The notes beneath the pieces were generated by a model. That model made no database searches, was not told the origin of the DNA, and worked only from the letters and a program-made list of their open reading frames with translations. Position numbers and translations under genes: made by a program. 64,000 nt of DNA from Ralstonia pickettii DTP0602 (lineage in GTDB: Bacteria; Pseudomonadota; Gammaproteobacteria; Burkholderiales; Burkholderiaceae): contig CP006667.1 of the NCBI GenBank assembly GCA_000471925.1, positions 2,914,001-2,978,000 of the forward strand, read 5' to 3'. The first letter of the stretch is position 1, and each line of letters begins with the position of its first letter. Positions 18,601 to 30,652 of the stretch are shown here, piece after piece.

Positions 18601-19752
18601 TCAGCGCGGCACCACGGCCCAGCCGTCGTCCTGGCGTACCAGTTGCCGGTCGCAGTTGAACTCGTCCAGCTCGTGGGTATGGCCGGGCAGTGACTGGATC
18701 ACGATCTCGCCTGCGGCACGCAGCGTGGAAATGGCGGCACGCAGTGCCGGATCCGCATCCCAGGGCGCGAAAATCGCCTGCGCACGCACTTCCACGGGCG
18801 ACAAGGCCGCCACTTCGCGCAGATCCAGCGAAAAACCGGTCGCGGGCCGTGCGCGGCCGAAGGCCTCGCCCACCTTGTCATAGCGGCCGCCCCGCGCAAC
18901 GTAATTGGGCAGGCCCGCCACGTAGGCCGCGAACATCACTCCGCTGTGATAGTGATAGCCGCGCAAATCCGACAGGTCGATGTTGACGCTGGCGCCGCGC
19001 ACCTGCACCGCCAGCGCGGCCAGCTCGTCCAGCGCGCGACCGATGGCGGGGCTGGCCGGCAGCGTCGCGCGGGCGCGGTCCAGCACGTCCACGCCGCCAT
19101 AGAGCGTCGGCAGCGCCAGCAGCGCATCGCGCTCGGTCTGCGGCAGGCCCACGGTCAGCTCGCGCAGCGCGGGCACATCCTTGGTTTCGAGCGCGGCAAA
19201 GAGCGCGTCCTCGATCTTGCGAATCGACGGCAGTCCGGCCAGCAGTGCTTCCAGGATGCCGGCGTGGCACAGGTCGATGCGGATCTCCGACAGCCCGGCC
19301 GCCTGCAGCGCGGCCAGCATCAGTTCCTGGATCTCGACGTCGGCTTCCAGGCCGGCATGGCCATAGATCTCGGCACCGATCTGGATCGGCTCGCGTGTTG
19401 CATGGAAGCCCGCCGGGCGCGCGTGCAGCACGTTGCCGGCGTAGCACAGGCGGGTCACGCCGGGGCGATTCAGCAGGTGGGCGTCAATGCGCGCGACCTG
19501 CGGCGTGATATCGGCACGCAGGCCCATGGTGCGGCCCGACAGCTGGTCGACCAGCTTGAGCGTGCGCAAGTCCAGGTCATGGCCGGTGCCAGTCAGCAAC
19601 GACTCCAGGTATTCCAGCATCGGCGGCATCACCAGCTCATAGCCGTAGGTGCGGAACAGGTCCAGCATGCGGCGGCGCAGTTCCTCGATCTTGCGCGCTT
19701 CCGACGGCAGCACGTCGGCAATGTTTTCTGGCAGCAGCCAATGGTTGGACAT
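18601..19752 (-). CDS. hisZ: ATP phosphoribosyltransferase regulatory subunit HisZ
   Basis: From the ATG at 19752 ([16 protein letters not shown]) the product is 383 aa. It resembles the catalytic core of histidyl-tRNA synthetase ([33 protein letters not shown]) but lacks the anticodon-binding domain and full catalytic signatures, as HisZ does. With short-form HisG it forms the first enzyme of histidine synthesis and senses histidine. AGAGA upstream supports this start; an in-frame ATG at 19773 overlaps the stop of a preceding 35-aa ORF by ATGA and is an alternative. Confidence 0.93.
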   Translation of the reverse strand: MSNHWLLPENIADVLPSEARKIEELRRRMLDLFRTYGYELVMPPMLEYLESLLTGTGHDLDLRTLKLVDQLSGRTMGLRADITPQVARIDAHLLNRPGVTRLCYAGNVLHARPAGFHATREPIQIGAEIYGHAGLEADVEIQELMLAALQAAGLSEIRIDLCHAGILEALLAGLPSIRKIEDALFAALETKDVPALRELTVGLPQTERDALLALPTLYGGVDVLDRARATLPASPAIGRALDELAALAVQVRGASVNIDLSDLRGYHYHSGVMFAAYVAGLPNYVARGGRYDKVGEAFGRARPATGFSLDLREVAALSPVEVRAQAIFAPWDADPALRAAISTLRAAGEIVIQSLPGHTHELDEFNCDRQLVRQDDGWAVVPR

Positions 19753-19769
19753 GGTGAATCTCTTCTCGG

Positions 19770-19877
19770 TCATTCGGTTGGTCCCGCGGGCGCAGCGCCC
19801 TCGGGTGCCGGGCCTCGCCCGGGATCATTGTTGCCGCGGTCGTTGCGGTCGTTGCGCCCTCCGCGCGACCGCGCCAT
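19770..19877 (-). CDS. possible 35-aa ORF coupled to hisZ
   Basis: The ORF starts [18 protein letters not shown], is rich in Arg, Gly, Asn and Asp, and ends Pro/Ala-rich. GGAG lies 4 bases before the ATG at 19877. Its TGA overlaps the upstream alternative hisZ ATG (ATGA at 19770-19773). It contains no His codons, so it is not a classical his leader peptide. It occupies the place where a short DUF2065 gene is often found in related species, but does not look like that hydrophobic family. It follows the hflC terminator, so it would be the first ORF of the hisZ transcript. Confidence 0.35.
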   Translation of the reverse strand: MARSRGGRNDRNDRGNNDPGRGPAPEGAAPAGPTE

Positions 19878-19917
19878 CACTCCACGGCGATGGGTTCCAT
19901 GAGGGCTCCAGCCGGAC

Positions 19918-19940
19918 AAAACCCCGGCAAGCCGGGGTTT
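19918..19940 (-). terminator. rho-independent terminator after hflC
   Basis: On the minus strand AAACCCCGGC, loop TT and GCCGGGGTTTT form a 10-bp stem followed by T, 31 bp after the hflC stop. It separates the hfl block from hisZ-purA. Confidence 0.75.
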
Positions 19941-19971
19941 CGTCTTTCCGCCACACGGACCAGCGAGTGCG

Positions 19972-20880
19972 CTAGCGCTTGGCTCCGGACCCGCCGGAGG
20001 CGCCCGCCGCGGCACCACCGCTGGAACGCATATAGCGGAAGAAGTCAGAGTTGGGCTCCAGCACCAGCACGTCGCGCTTGTCGCGGAAGGTGTTGCGGTA
20101 GGCCTCCATGCTGCGCCAGAACTGCGCGAACTGCGGATCGCGGCCGAACGCGTCGGCATAGATCTGCGAAGCCTTGGCATCGCCCTCGCCCTTGATCACC
20201 TGCGCGTCGCGATAGGCCTCGGCCAGCACCACTTCGCGCTGGCGGTCGGCATCGGCGCGGATCTTCTCGCCCTCGGCGGCGCCGGTGGAACGCAGCTCGT
20301 TGGCCACGCGCTTGCGCTCGGCTTCCATGCGGCGGTACACCGATTCGCTGATCGCGGGCAGCAGGTCGACGCGCTTGAGGCGCACGTCCAGGATCTCCAC
20401 GCCCACCGACTTGGCGTATTCGCTCATGGCGTTGCGGATGGCCTGCATCACCTGCTCGCGCTCGCCGGCGACCACGTCGGCCACGGTGCGCTTGCCGAAC
20501 TCCTCGCGCGCCACGGAGTCGATCCGCTGCGTCATGCGGTCCTGCGCGCCGCGGACGTTGCCACCGAAGGCGACGAAGAACTTGCGCGGATCGGTGATGC
20601 GCCATTTGACGAACCAGTCCACCACCATGCTCTTCTTCTCGGCGGTCAGGAAACGCTCGCTGGCGGCCCCGTCGATGGTCTGCAGGCGGCGGTCCATGAA
20701 CACCACGTTCTGGAACGGCGGCGGCAGCTTGAAGTGCAGGCCGGGCTCGCGCACCACCTGCTTGATCTCGCCGAAGGCGAACACCACGGCGTACTGGCGC
20801 TGGTCGACCACGAACAGCATGGACGAGGCCACGGCCAGCAGGATGAAAAAGCCGATCGTGAAGGAAATCAGTCGGTTCAT
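19972..20880 (-). CDS. hflC: membrane protease modulator HflC
   Basis: This 302-aa SPFH/prohibitin-type protein has one N-terminal membrane anchor (about 5-25, ISFTIGFFILLAVASSML) and then the periplasmic SPFH domain starting VVDQRQYAVVFAFGEIKQV, followed by a helical region (KRVANELRSTGAAEGEKI). HflC forms a large complex with HflK that surrounds and restrains FtsH. The start is 10 bp after the hflK stop, so the two are co-translated. The C-terminus is a short Gly/Ala-rich tail. Confidence 0.95.
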   Translation of the reverse strand: MNRLISFTIGFFILLAVASSMLFVVDQRQYAVVFAFGEIKQVVREPGLHFKLPPPFQNVVFMDRRLQTIDGAASERFLTAEKKSMVVDWFVKWRITDPRKFFVAFGGNVRGAQDRMTQRIDSVAREEFGKRTVADVVAGEREQVMQAIRNAMSEYAKSVGVEILDVRLKRVDLLPAISESVYRRMEAERKRVANELRSTGAAEGEKIRADADRQREVVLAEAYRDAQVIKGEGDAKASQIYADAFGRDPQFAQFWRSMEAYRNTFRDKRDVLVLEPNSDFFRYMRSSGGAAAGASGGSGAKR

Positions 20881-20890
20881 GACGGTCTCC

Positions 20891-22240
20891 TCAGCGCGAG
20901 TCGCGGTCGCGGTTGCGCAGCGCCTCGCGCGACCGGGTGTCCGGCGAGGCGTCCGGCGCGGGCGCCGGCGTTCCGGCGGCGCCCGGCGTTGCCGGCGTGC
21001 CGGGCTGGCCCTGCGCCATCAGCTTGTCCAGCGGCAGGTAGAGGAGGTTGTTGCCCTGGCGCGCATCCACCAGCACCTTGGTCGAATTGGTGTAGATCTG
21101 CTGCATGGTTTCGAGATAGATGCGGTCGCGGGTCACCTGCGGCGCCTTGGCGTATTCGGACTGCACTGAGCGGAAGCGTGAGGCATCGCCCTGAGCCTGC
21201 GCCACCACGCGCGAGCGGTAGGCTTCGGACTCTTCCTTCAGGCGGGCGGCCGCACCCTTGGCGCGCGGGATGATGTCATTGGCATAGGCCTGGCCTTCAC
21301 TGATGGCGCGCTCGCGGTCCTGGCTGGCCTTGTTGACGTCATCGAACGCGGCCTGCACCTGCTCGGGCGGCTGCACGCTCTGCACGTTCACGGAAAGCAC
21401 GCGGATGCCGGTCTTGTACGCCGACAGGATCGCCTGGATCGACTTGGCCAGCCCCTGCGCGATCTCCTCACGGCTCTCGTACAGCACCGCGTCCATCTTG
21501 TTGCGGCCGACGATCTCGCGCACTGAAGTCTCGGCGGCCTGCGTCACCAGTTCCTCGTCGCCGCCGCGGTCGGTCTTGTTGAAGAACAGGAATTCGGTGG
21601 CATCCTGAATCACGTACTGCACGGTGAAGCGCACGTCGATGATGTTCTCGTCCTGCGTCAGCATCGACGAGTCCTTCAGGTTGCTGTCCTTGATCGACGT
21701 GGAGCGGCCCACCTCGACCGAACGCACCGCCGACAGGTTGACGATCTCGGCCGCCTGGACCGGCCAGGGCAGGCGCCAGTTGATGCCGGGGCCGGCGGAG
21801 TACTTGAACTTGCCGAACTGCAGGATCACCGCGGTCTGGCCTTCCTGCACCATGAAGAAGCCGCTGGCGAGCCAGATCCCGACCACCGCGGCGACGATCA
21901 CGCCGACACCCACGCCCGAGCTCTTGCCGGGGGTGCGCGGGCCGCCAAAGCCCTGGTTGCCGCCGCCGCCGTTTTCCTTGCGGCCCAGCAGGCCGTTCAG
22001 GCGGCGATTGAAGTCGCGCCACAACTCGTCAAGGTCGGGCGGGCCGCCGTCCTGCTGCGGGCGCTGGTTCTGCTGACGGTTGTCGTCGCGGCCATCCTTC
22101 TTGTCATCGTCGTCCCCGTTCCGACCCCAGCGCGGATCGTTCAGCGAGAAGATGGCGCGCAGGCGCTGCCAGCCCGCGCGCAGCGCGGGGCGGCTGCCTG
22201 GTGTCAGGCTCGAGTCGGCATTCCGGGGAAACTGGGGCAT
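20891..22240 (-). CDS. hflK: membrane protease modulator HflK
   Basis: From the ATG at 22240 (MPQFPRNADSSL) the product is 449 aa; a GTG three codons upstream is possible. A charged, Asp/Lys/Gly/Asn-rich cytoplasmic N-terminus (about 1-105) precedes one membrane segment (about 108-128, VIVAAVVGIWLASGFFMV), the SPFH domain and a Pro/Ala-rich C-terminal tail of about 45 residues. With HflC it regulates FtsH proteolysis. It follows hflX by about 100 bp, the classic hfq-hflX-hflK-hflC order. Confidence 0.94.
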   Translation of the reverse strand: MPQFPRNADSSLTPGSRPALRAGWQRLRAIFSLNDPRWGRNGDDDDKKDGRDDNRQQNQRPQQDGGPPDLDELWRDFNRRLNGLLGRKENGGGGNQGFGGPRTPGKSSGVGVGVIVAAVVGIWLASGFFMVQEGQTAVILQFGKFKYSAGPGINWRLPWPVQAAEIVNLSAVRSVEVGRSTSIKDSNLKDSSMLTQDENIIDVRFTVQYVIQDATEFLFFNKTDRGGDEELVTQAAETSVREIVGRNKMDAVLYESREEIAQGLAKSIQAILSAYKTGIRVLSVNVQSVQPPEQVQAAFDDVNKASQDRERAISEGQAYANDIIPRAKGAAARLKEESEAYRSRVVAQAQGDASRFRSVQSEYAKAPQVTRDRIYLETMQQIYTNSTKVLVDARQGNNLLYLPLDKLMAQGQPGTPATPGAAGTPAPAPDASPDTRSREALRNRDRDSR

Positions 22241-22344
22241 GAAGTGCACGGGTCCGGGGAAGTTTGTAACAGGGGGATTCTAGCAGTCATCTGCGCCACT
22301 TTTTGCCAATTCGCGCAATCGCGGCGCCAATGGACGGAAAACGG

Positions 22345-23643
22345 TCAGGACCTGCGCGATTCCCCCGCGCCTGCTTCGCTGCCATCGCCGCTCTCGCCGG
22401 CATGGCCAATCTGGTCATCGTCATCGTACTCGACGCCCTCTTCGCTCTCCTCGCCCTGGTCCGCATCGCCATACAGCGGGACGTCGGCCAGTCGGGGATC
22501 GTAAGGCGGCGGCTCGGATGGCCGGCTCGCCAGCCATTGGGCCACCTCCACCACCGACTCGCGCAGCGCATCGATGCCAATGCCTTCGCGCGCGCTGAGG
22601 AAGACGCGGGTGGGGACGCCGTCCTCGTCGCGCTCGATGCGCGGGCCCTGCTCCATCAGCTCGGGCGCCGCGTCGATCTTGTTCATCACCACGATCTGCG
22701 GGATGTCCGAGGCATTGATTTCCGCCAGCACACGGTTGACCTGCTCGATCTGTTCGTGGCGCACGGGGCTCGATGCGTCCACCACATGCAGCAGCAGGTC
22801 GGCGTGGACGGTTTCTTCCAGCGTAGCGCGGAACGCTGCCACCAGCTGCGTGGGCAGGTCGCGGATAAAGCCGACGGTGTCGGACAGCACCACGTTGCCC
22901 AGCCCGTCCAGGAACAGCCGGCGCGAAGTGGTGTCGAGCGTGGCAAACAGCTGGTCCGCCGCATAGGCGCGCGCCTTGGTCAGCGCGTTGAACAGCGTCG
23001 ACTTGCCCGCGTTGGTATAGCCCACCAGCGAGATGCTGAGCGTGTCGTTGCGCGCGCGGGCGCGCCGCTGCGTGCTGTGCTGGCGCTGCAGTCGCGACAG
23101 ATCGGACTTGAGGCGCTTGGCGCGCTCGTCCAGCATACGGCGGTCCAGTTCGAGCTGGCGCTCACCCGGCCCCCCGCGCATGCCGATACCGCCCTTCTGC
23201 CGCTCCAGGTGGCTCCAGGCGCGGACCAGCCGCGAGGCGCGGTACTGCACCTGCGCCAGTTCCACCTGCACCTTGCCCACGTGGCTCTGCGCGCGCTGCC
23301 CGAAAATATCCAGGATCAGGCCGGTACGGTCGATCACGTGGCGGTTCAGGAAGCGCTCCAGGTTGCGCTGCTGCGCCGGGCTCAGGGCGTGGTTGAACAC
23401 GACCACGTCGGCGTCGAGCGCATCGGCGGCTTCCCTCAGTTCTTCGGCCTTGCCCGAGCCGATGAATAGCGCCGGGTCGGGCCGCGAACGGCGGCCCGTC
23501 AGCGTGTGCACCGGCAACGAGCCGGCTGTGGAGGTCAGCAGCGCGAGTTCGCTGAGGCTTTCCTGAAAGTCATGCTTGCCGAAATCGACGCCGACAAGAA
23601 TGGCGCGCGAGGGTGCGGTGTTGGAAGTGGCTCTGGGATCCAA
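22345..23643 (-). CDS. hflX: ribosome-associated GTPase HflX
   Basis: This 432-aa GTPase starts at a TTG (MDPRATSNTAPSRAILVGVD); no ATG or good ribosome binding site is visible near the homology start, so the start is uncertain. The N-terminal HflX domain (RSRPDPALFIGSGKAEEL), the Gly-rich linker (GIGMRGGPGERQLELDRR) and the G domain with G1 GYTNAGKST (near 217), G3 DTVGF and G4 NKID are clear. HflX splits or rescues stalled ribosomes, notably in heat stress. The C-terminal about 50 residues are very acidic (EGVEYDDDDQ). A 276-bp gap separates it from hfq upstream. Confidence 0.93.
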   Translation of the reverse strand: MDPRATSNTAPSRAILVGVDFGKHDFQESLSELALLTSTAGSLPVHTLTGRRSRPDPALFIGSGKAEELREAADALDADVVVFNHALSPAQQRNLERFLNRHVIDRTGLILDIFGQRAQSHVGKVQVELAQVQYRASRLVRAWSHLERQKGGIGMRGGPGERQLELDRRMLDERAKRLKSDLSRLQRQHSTQRRARARNDTLSISLVGYTNAGKSTLFNALTKARAYAADQLFATLDTTSRRLFLDGLGNVVLSDTVGFIRDLPTQLVAAFRATLEETVHADLLLHVVDASSPVRHEQIEQVNRVLAEINASDIPQIVVMNKIDAAPELMEQGPRIERDEDGVPTRVFLSAREGIGIDALRESVVEVAQWLASRPSEPPPYDPRLADVPLYGDADQGEESEEGVEYDDDDQIGHAGESGDGSEAGAGESRRS

Positions 23644-23919
23644 GGGAGGGCGCGAAGGCGCTGGGGAATACGGGTTCAGGGGAATGTCTTGCGGAGGTCT
23701 GGCACTGCCCTGGCCCCTGCCAGGTCAGGCCAACGCGCGAGGCGCAAGGTGATGCCGGAGGTTGCGGCAGCGGCAGCGGCGGCGGCTGAGTGCGCGGCCG
23801 CCGGGCCGCGATGCACCGGGCGCAACGGCAACCCGGTGCCGGGCATCGAAACGGCGCCGCGTGGCGCCCGGTCGATGCCGTCAGTCGGCGGCCGCGCGCT
23901 GTGGCGGCCGCGAGGCAGT

Positions 23920-24159
23920 TCAGGCCTCAGCAGAGTCATCCACGCGGAAATTGACCGCGCGCGCCGGAACGACGGTAGAGATCGCATGCTTGTAGACCAT
24001 TTGCGTCACGGTGTTGCGCAGCAGGACGACGTACTGGTCGAACGATTCGATATTGCCTTGCAGCTTGATGCCATTGACGAGGTAGATGGACACCGGTACG
24101 TGCTCTTTGCGCAGCGCATTCAGGAACGGGTCTTGTAGCAGTTGCCCTTTGTTGCTCAT
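23920..24159 (-). CDS. hfq: RNA chaperone Hfq
   Basis: The 79-aa product from the ATG at 24159 ([19 protein letters not shown]) has the Sm1 region with [13 protein letters not shown] and [10 protein letters not shown] and the Sm2 motif [10 protein letters not shown]. Hfq hexamers pair small RNAs with mRNAs. GGAGTG lies a few bases upstream. The 211-bp leader region contains TATAAA (24178 to 24173 on the minus strand) as a possible -10 and a 6-bp hairpin GGGGAC/GTCCCC (24197-24212). The C-terminus is short, as in other betaproteobacteria. Confidence 0.97.
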
Positions 24160-24371
24160 GGCACACTCCAAATTTATAGGTTTAGTGATGGATGATGGGG
24201 ACGGAAGTCCCCGGTTCAAGTCAATCAGCGCAAAAACGCGCCAGAAAAAAGATCAAAAACGGTACCAAGTCGGCGTCAATGCACAGGGAACCCCCCTGCT
24301 ACCGTGAATTTAGCCGCAGTTCCAAACGAACGCAAACGAAAACTTGCCCCGCAAAGGATCCGATTCCGGAC

Positions 24372-25715
24372 TCAATCCTTCGAGTCCGCATACGGATTTT
24401 TGTTCGTGCGGAATTCGATGCGAAGGGGTGTGCCCTTGAGCTTGAAGGCCGCACGGAAACGGTTTTCCAGGTAGCGCCGGTAGGTTTCGGCAACGCCTGA
24501 CAGCGCATTGCCGTGGACCACGATAATGGGCGGATTCGAGCCGCCCTGGTGCGCGTAACGCAGCTTGGGCCGCGATGCGCCGACGCGCTTGGGCTGCTGG
24601 AATTCGACGGCTTCCTGCAGCACGCGCGTCAGCTGCGGTGTCGGCAGCTTGACCATCGCCGCGGCATAGGCGTCGTCGACCGAGCGCAGCAGCGCGCCGA
24701 TGCCGGTGCGCTCGCGCGCTGACACAAAATGGAAATTCGCAAAATTCAGAAACTGCAGCTTGCGCTCCAGGTCGTGCTTGATGCGATCGCGGGTATGGCC
24801 GTCGAGCCCGTCCCATTTGTTGACGCCGACCACCAGCGCACGCCCGGATTCGACAATAAAACCGGCAATATGTGCGTCCTGGTCGGAAATGTCTTGTTGC
24901 GCATCGAGCAGCAGGATCACGACATTGGCGTCGGCGATCGACTGCAGCGTCTTGACCACTGAAAATTTTTCAATCGCCTCGAACACCTTGCCGCGCCGAC
25001 GCAGGCCTGCTGTATCGATCAGCGTATAGGGCTTGCCGCCGCGCTCGAACTCCACATAGATGGCGTCGCGCGTGGTGCCGGGCATGTCGAACGCGATCAC
25101 GCGCTCTTCACCGATCAGGGTGTTGACCAGCGTGGATTTCCCCACATTGGGGCGTCCGACGATGGCGATCTTGACGCCCTTGCCGCCATCGGGCACTTCC
25201 TCGGCCAACTCGGGCCGCTCCTGGACCGCCAGCTCCAGCGCTTCGTCGACGAGCTCGCCCACGCCGTCGCCATGGGCAGCGGAGATCGCGTACGGATCGC
25301 CCATGCCCAGCTCGTAGAAGTCGGCTGCCACCGAGGTGTACTTCATGCCCTCGGCCTTGTTCACCGCCAGCATGATGCGCCGGCCGGTCTTGCGCAGGTA
25401 GTCGGCGATGGCGCGGTCCTGCGGCGCCAGGCCCAGGCGGCCGTCGACGATAAAGATCACCACGTCGGCCTCGACCACCGCCTGCTTGGTCTGCTTGGCC
25501 ATCTCGGCGACGATGCCTTCCTTGACCACCGGCTCGAAGCCGCCGGTATCGATGGCGATGAACGGACGCTCGCCGATGCGCCCTTCGCCGTAGTGGCGGT
25601 CGCGCGTCAGGCCCGGCAGGTCGGCGACGAGGGCGTCGCGCGAGCGGGTCATGCGGTTGAATAGCGTCGACTTCCCTACATTGGGGCGGCCGACTAGTGC
25701 GATTACTGGTTTCAT
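24372..25715 (-). CDS. der: ribosome biogenesis GTPase Der (EngA)
   Basis: The 447-aa product from the ATG at 25715 ([17 protein letters not shown]) has two tandem G domains, each with its own [10 protein letters not shown]-loop (near 8 and near 187), DTGG/DTAG switch regions and NKAE/NKWD specificity motifs, then a C-terminal KH-like domain ending in a basic tail. Der is needed for 50S subunit maturation. Nine in-frame codons upstream (to 25742) lack family similarity. The 226-bp region before it holds an imperfect 10-bp inverted repeat (25781-25790 with 25804-25813). Confidence 0.97.
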   Translation of the reverse strand: MKPVIALVGRPNVGKSTLFNRMTRSRDALVADLPGLTRDRHYGEGRIGERPFIAIDTGGFEPVVKEGIVAEMAKQTKQAVVEADVVIFIVDGRLGLAPQDRAIADYLRKTGRRIMLAVNKAEGMKYTSVAADFYELGMGDPYAISAAHGDGVGELVDEALELAVQERPELAEEVPDGGKGVKIAIVGRPNVGKSTLVNTLIGEERVIAFDMPGTTRDAIYVEFERGGKPYTLIDTAGLRRRGKVFEAIEKFSVVKTLQSIADANVVILLLDAQQDISDQDAHIAGFIVESGRALVVGVNKWDGLDGHTRDRIKHDLERKLQFLNFANFHFVSARERTGIGALLRSVDDAYAAAMVKLPTPQLTRVLQEAVEFQQPKRVGASRPKLRYAHQGGSNPPIIVVHGNALSGVAETYRRYLENRFRAAFKLKGTPLRIEFRTNKNPYADSKD

Positions 25716-25941
25716 GCAATAAACGGAAACGGGGGCCGGCACATGCCGCCCCCCGGTAGCTCCGGAGTCAATGGATCCGACGGCAGTCCGCGCCTTATCG
25801 GCACGGATTGCCGCTTGTCCTGTCGCGCGCGCCGCCGGTCACGGGACCCGCTGCGCAATTTGCCGCACGACCAAGGATCATGCTACCGGATTAGGCGCCG
25901 ACCGTACCGACAGGTGTACGGCAGCGCGCATTGGATGCCTG

Positions 25942-27117
25942 TCAGCCAGGCTGGTACCCGTAGACGTCGCCGTCGCGGGTCTGGATCACCAGGGTCTGGC
26001 CCGCCACGACCGGCGCGGCGGTGATGGCGCTGCCATCGGTCTTCATGCGCGCGATGACCTGGCCGTCTTCGCGCGACAGGAAGTGGACATAGCCTTCGAA
26101 GTCGCCCATCACCACGGAGCGGCCCAGCGCCAGCGGCGCGCCCAGGCGGCGGTTGCGCAGCTCGTCGTTCTTCCAGCGTTCGTTGCCATTCTGGCGGTCG
26201 AAAGCATGCACCACCGACCGTTCGTCGCTGGCGTAAAGCGCATTGTCATCCTGCGCGGGACCGCTCGGCGACGAGAAATCCTTGCCCCACTGCGGCTGGC
26301 CACTGGACAGCTCCAGGCAGGCGACGCGGCCCTGGAAGGTGGTGGCGCAGACCTGGCGACCATTCACCATCGGCTGGCCGGTGACGTCGTTCAGGCGCTC
26401 GATCTCCGACACGCCCTTCGGATACGAAACCGTGCTTTCCCAGCGCAGCACGCCGTTGCCCGGCGTCAGCACGCCCAGCTTGCCGCCGGGGAAGCCCATC
26501 ACGATGCCGTCGCCGGCGAACACCATGCCCATTGCCGCGCGCAGGTTCAGCGGCGTCTGCGAGCGCTGGTAGATCCAGCGGCGCTCCCCGGTCTGGGCAT
26601 CGAGGCCTAACACACGCGTGTCGGTGGTGCGCACCACCACCAGGCCATTGCCGACCAGCGGCGCCGACAGGACCTCGCCATTGACCTGCTTCTTCCAGAT
26701 CTGCTTGCCGCTGGCGTCGAAGGCGTAGATCGCGCCCTTCTCGCCCGCGACCGCGGTCACGGAGCCATCGCTGCCGGGGCCCGAGGTCAGGTCCAGATCA
26801 GTCTTGGCCTTCCACAGCACGCGGCCCGAGGCGCCTTCCAGCGCGATCACGTTGCCGTTGTTGGACGACACGTAGACGTTGTTGCCCGCCGCGGCCGGCT
26901 GCATCGAATACGGGCCGCTCTTGCCCACATCGGCCTTCCACGCCTGGCGCACCGTCAGCGTGCCCGACACCGGCTTGAGTTGGGCGGGCGGGTGCTTGTT
27001 TTCCTTGCTGAACAGCGCGCAGCCGCCCAGCGCGGCCAGGCAAGCGGCAGCCGCCAGCGCGCGGGCCATGGTGCGGGCGGGCTGGCGATGTACGGCACGG
27101 GAAAGCACTGACGTCAT
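25942..27117 (-). CDS. bamB: outer membrane assembly lipoprotein BamB
   Basis: This 391-aa protein carries a lipobox LGGC (Cys near residue 32), which marks outer-membrane lipoprotein processing, and eight PQQ/WD-like beta-propeller blades with repeats such as [18 protein letters not shown]. BamB is an accessory part of the BAM complex that folds outer-membrane proteins. The ATG at 27117 has AGGA about 12 bases upstream; the ATG at 27069 ([10 protein letters not shown]) would give a shorter, more typical signal peptide and may be the true start. It lies between the YfgM-like gene and der, the conserved order. Confidence 0.93.
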   Translation of the reverse strand: MTSVLSRAVHRQPARTMARALAAAACLAALGGCALFSKENKHPPAQLKPVSGTLTVRQAWKADVGKSGPYSMQPAAAGNNVYVSSNNGNVIALEGASGRVLWKAKTDLDLTSGPGSDGSVTAVAGEKGAIYAFDASGKQIWKKQVNGEVLSAPLVGNGLVVVRTTDTRVLGLDAQTGERRWIYQRSQTPLNLRAAMGMVFAGDGIVMGFPGGKLGVLTPGNGVLRWESTVSYPKGVSEIERLNDVTGQPMVNGRQVCATTFQGRVACLELSSGQPQWGKDFSSPSGPAQDDNALYASDERSVVHAFDRQNGNERWKNDELRNRRLGAPLALGRSVVMGDFEGYVHFLSREDGQVIARMKTDGSAITAAPVVAGQTLVIQTRDGDVYGYQPG

Positions 27118-27185
27118 AAGGTTTCGATCCTGGTTTTACGGTCCGCTGGTTTTACGGTGATTGGCACAAGTCGAGGGCGGCCCAC

Positions 27186-27818
27186 TCAGGCCGTGCCCAG
27201 CGCATCGAGCTTGAACTGGATGATCTGGCGCATCGCCGGCTCGGCCTCGCCCAGCTTGTCGAGCGCCTTGCGATAGGCCACGCGCGCATCGTCGCGCTTG
27301 TCCTGCGCGGCGAGCAGGTCGCCGCGGCGGTCGGCATACAGCGCCACGAACGCTGCCGGCGGTTCGTCCTTGAGCAGCGCCAGGCCCTTGTCGTAGGCCT
27401 TCTCGTCCAGCAGCACGCCGGCCAGCCGCACGCGCGCCAGGTGCGAGTATTCTGCGTCGCCGTGGTCGATGGCCCACTGCAGCTGGCTCTTGGCCGCGGC
27501 CAGGTCGCCCGCATCGTACAGCACGCGGCCTGCGACCAGCGCGCTCATCTGGCCATAGGCGGTGCGGCCGTACTTGTCTTCCAGGTCGGTCGCGGCGCGC
27601 TTGATGCGCTCGATGTCGCGCGCCTCGGCGGCCTTGAGCACCTGCTCGTACAGCACCGCGGCCTCGCCGGCCTGCCTGCGTTCCCAGTACTTCCAGCCGT
27701 TCCAGCCGGCGAACGCTAGCAGCGCGACGATCAGCACCCAGGTCAGCGCATTGCCGTACTGGCGCCACCAAGCCTTCAGATTCTCAAGCTGTTCCTGTTC
27801 TTCTAGATCGTAAGCCAT
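27186..27818 (-). CDS. YfgM-like tetratricopeptide membrane protein
   Basis: This 210-aa protein has one transmembrane segment (about 24-43, ALTWVLIVALLAFAGWNGW) after a short cytoplasmic acidic N-terminus, then a periplasmic helical repeat region with TPR-like units. It matches the YfgM/ancillary SecYEG subunit family, which works with PpiD at the translocon. It lies directly between hisS (69 bp upstream) and bamB (68 bp downstream), where yfgM is found across proteobacteria. Confidence 0.88.
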   Translation of the reverse strand: MAYDLEEQEQLENLKAWWRQYGNALTWVLIVALLAFAGWNGWKYWERRQAGEAAVLYEQVLKAAEARDIERIKRAATDLEDKYGRTAYGQMSALVAGRVLYDAGDLAAAKSQLQWAIDHGDAEYSHLARVRLAGVLLDEKAYDKGLALLKDEPPAAFVALYADRRGDLLAAQDKRDDARVAYRKALDKLGEAEPAMRQIIQFKLDALGTA

Positions 27819-27887
27819 GTCGAGGCAATCACCTGCGTTGGGTTGGGTACTCGTGTACTGGGGTTTTCCGGCTGGCCAGCGCGCGAT

Positions 27888-29270
27888 TTATTCGCTGGCG
27901 CCGACCATGGCGTCGATCAGGTAATCGACCAGTTCCTCGGCCGGCACGGTGGCCTGTTGCCCACCGCCTTCGGCCTGCTCGCGCTGGCGAAGTTCCTTGA
28001 CCTGGACCACGCCGGCGGCCACTTCGTCCTCGCCAATGATAACGGCATAGGCCGCGCCACTTGCGTCGGCCCGCTTCATCTGCGACTTGAAGCTGCCGCC
28101 CTTGCCGTCGGCGCTGGCGTGCAGCACCACGTCCAGGCCCGCATCGCGCAGCCGTTCCGCGGCGATCATCCCCTGCTGCGCGGCGGCCTCGCCCTGGTGC
28201 ACCAGGTAGACGTCGCAGCCCACCGCCTCGGGCACCACGCCCTCTTCGCGGATCAGCTCGATGATGCGCTCGATGCCCATGGCCCAGCCGCACGCGGGCG
28301 CGGACTTCCCACCCATCTGCGCGATCAGCGGGTCATAGCGCCCGCCCCCGGCGATGGTGCCCTGCGCGCCCAGCTTGTCGGTGATCCACTCGAACACCGT
28401 CAGGTTGTAGTAGTCCAGGCCGCGCACCAGGCGCGGGTTGATCTTGAACGGAATGTTGTTGGCCTTGAGCAGGCGCTGCACGCCCTCGAAGTGTGCCAGC
28501 GATTCTTCGCCCAGGAAATCGATCAGCTTGGGCGCGTTGGCAGCCATCTCCTGCAGCGCCGGGTTCTTGGTGTCCAGCACGCGCAGCGGGTTGGTGTACA
28601 GGCGGCGCTTGCTGTCGTCATCCAGGATGTCCTGGAAGCCTTCCAGGTACTTGATCAGCTGTTCGCGGTGGGCGGCGCGCTCATCGGCCTGCCCCAGCGA
28701 ATTGATCTCCAGGCGCACGCCGGTCAGGCCCAGGTCGTCCCAAAGGCGCTGGCACATCAGGATGATCTCGGCGTCGACGTCCGGGCCGGCAAAGCCCAGT
28801 GCCTCGGCGCCGAGCTGGTGGAACTGGCGGTAGCGGCCGCGCTGCGGGCGCTCGTGGCGGAACATCGGGCCGGTGTACCACAGGCGCTTGGGGCCGTCGT
28901 ACAGCAGGTTGTGCTCGATGGTGGCGCGCACGGCGGCGGCGGTGCCTTCCGGGCGCAGCGTGAGCTGCTCGCCATTGAGCGAATCGGTGAAGGAGTACAT
29001 CTCCTTCTCGACGATGTCGGTCACCTCACCGATGCCGCGCACGAACAGCTGCGTGTGCTCGACGATCGGCGTGCGGATCTGCTGGTAGCCATAGGCACGC
29101 AGCATGGCGTGCGCGGCATTCTCGAAATGCTCCCACAGCGGCGCGTCCGCCGGCAGCATGTCGTTCATGCCCTTTACGCCCTGCAGGGCCTTGGCGGGGC
29201 GCACTTTCTCCCCAGCCTTCAGTTCGGTCTTCTCACCGCCTGCGGCGGCCACGTTCTCGGATTGCGTCAT
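27888..29270 (-). CDS. hisS: histidyl-tRNA synthetase
   Basis: This 460-aa class II synthetase has motif 2 ([16 protein letters not shown], about 141-156), the His-specific [12 protein letters not shown] (near 290), and GGRYD with GWAMGIERI motif 3, followed by the anticodon-binding domain. The first 30 residues before [14 protein letters not shown] are an extra, Ala/Glu/Lys-rich extension compared with E. coli HisS. The paralogue HisZ lies about 9 kb away in this window. Confidence 0.96.
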   Translation of the reverse strand: MTQSENVAAAGGEKTELKAGEKVRPAKALQGVKGMNDMLPADAPLWEHFENAAHAMLRAYGYQQIRTPIVEHTQLFVRGIGEVTDIVEKEMYSFTDSLNGEQLTLRPEGTAAAVRATIEHNLLYDGPKRLWYTGPMFRHERPQRGRYRQFHQLGAEALGFAGPDVDAEIILMCQRLWDDLGLTGVRLEINSLGQADERAAHREQLIKYLEGFQDILDDDSKRRLYTNPLRVLDTKNPALQEMAANAPKLIDFLGEESLAHFEGVQRLLKANNIPFKINPRLVRGLDYYNLTVFEWITDKLGAQGTIAGGGRYDPLIAQMGGKSAPACGWAMGIERIIELIREEGVVPEAVGCDVYLVHQGEAAAQQGMIAAERLRDAGLDVVLHASADGKGGSFKSQMKRADASGAAYAVIIGEDEVAAGVVQVKELRQREQAEGGGQQATVPAEELVDYLIDAMVGASE

Positions 29271-29309
29271 TCTGTTCTTGTCAGGCTGCTGGCACCCGGC
29301 CGGTCCGGC

Positions 29310-30602
<1,293 letters not shown>

Positions 30603-30652
30603 AGCGTTACCACCTTGCAAAGACGCACCTCGCCGCACCTTGCACGCCCTCG

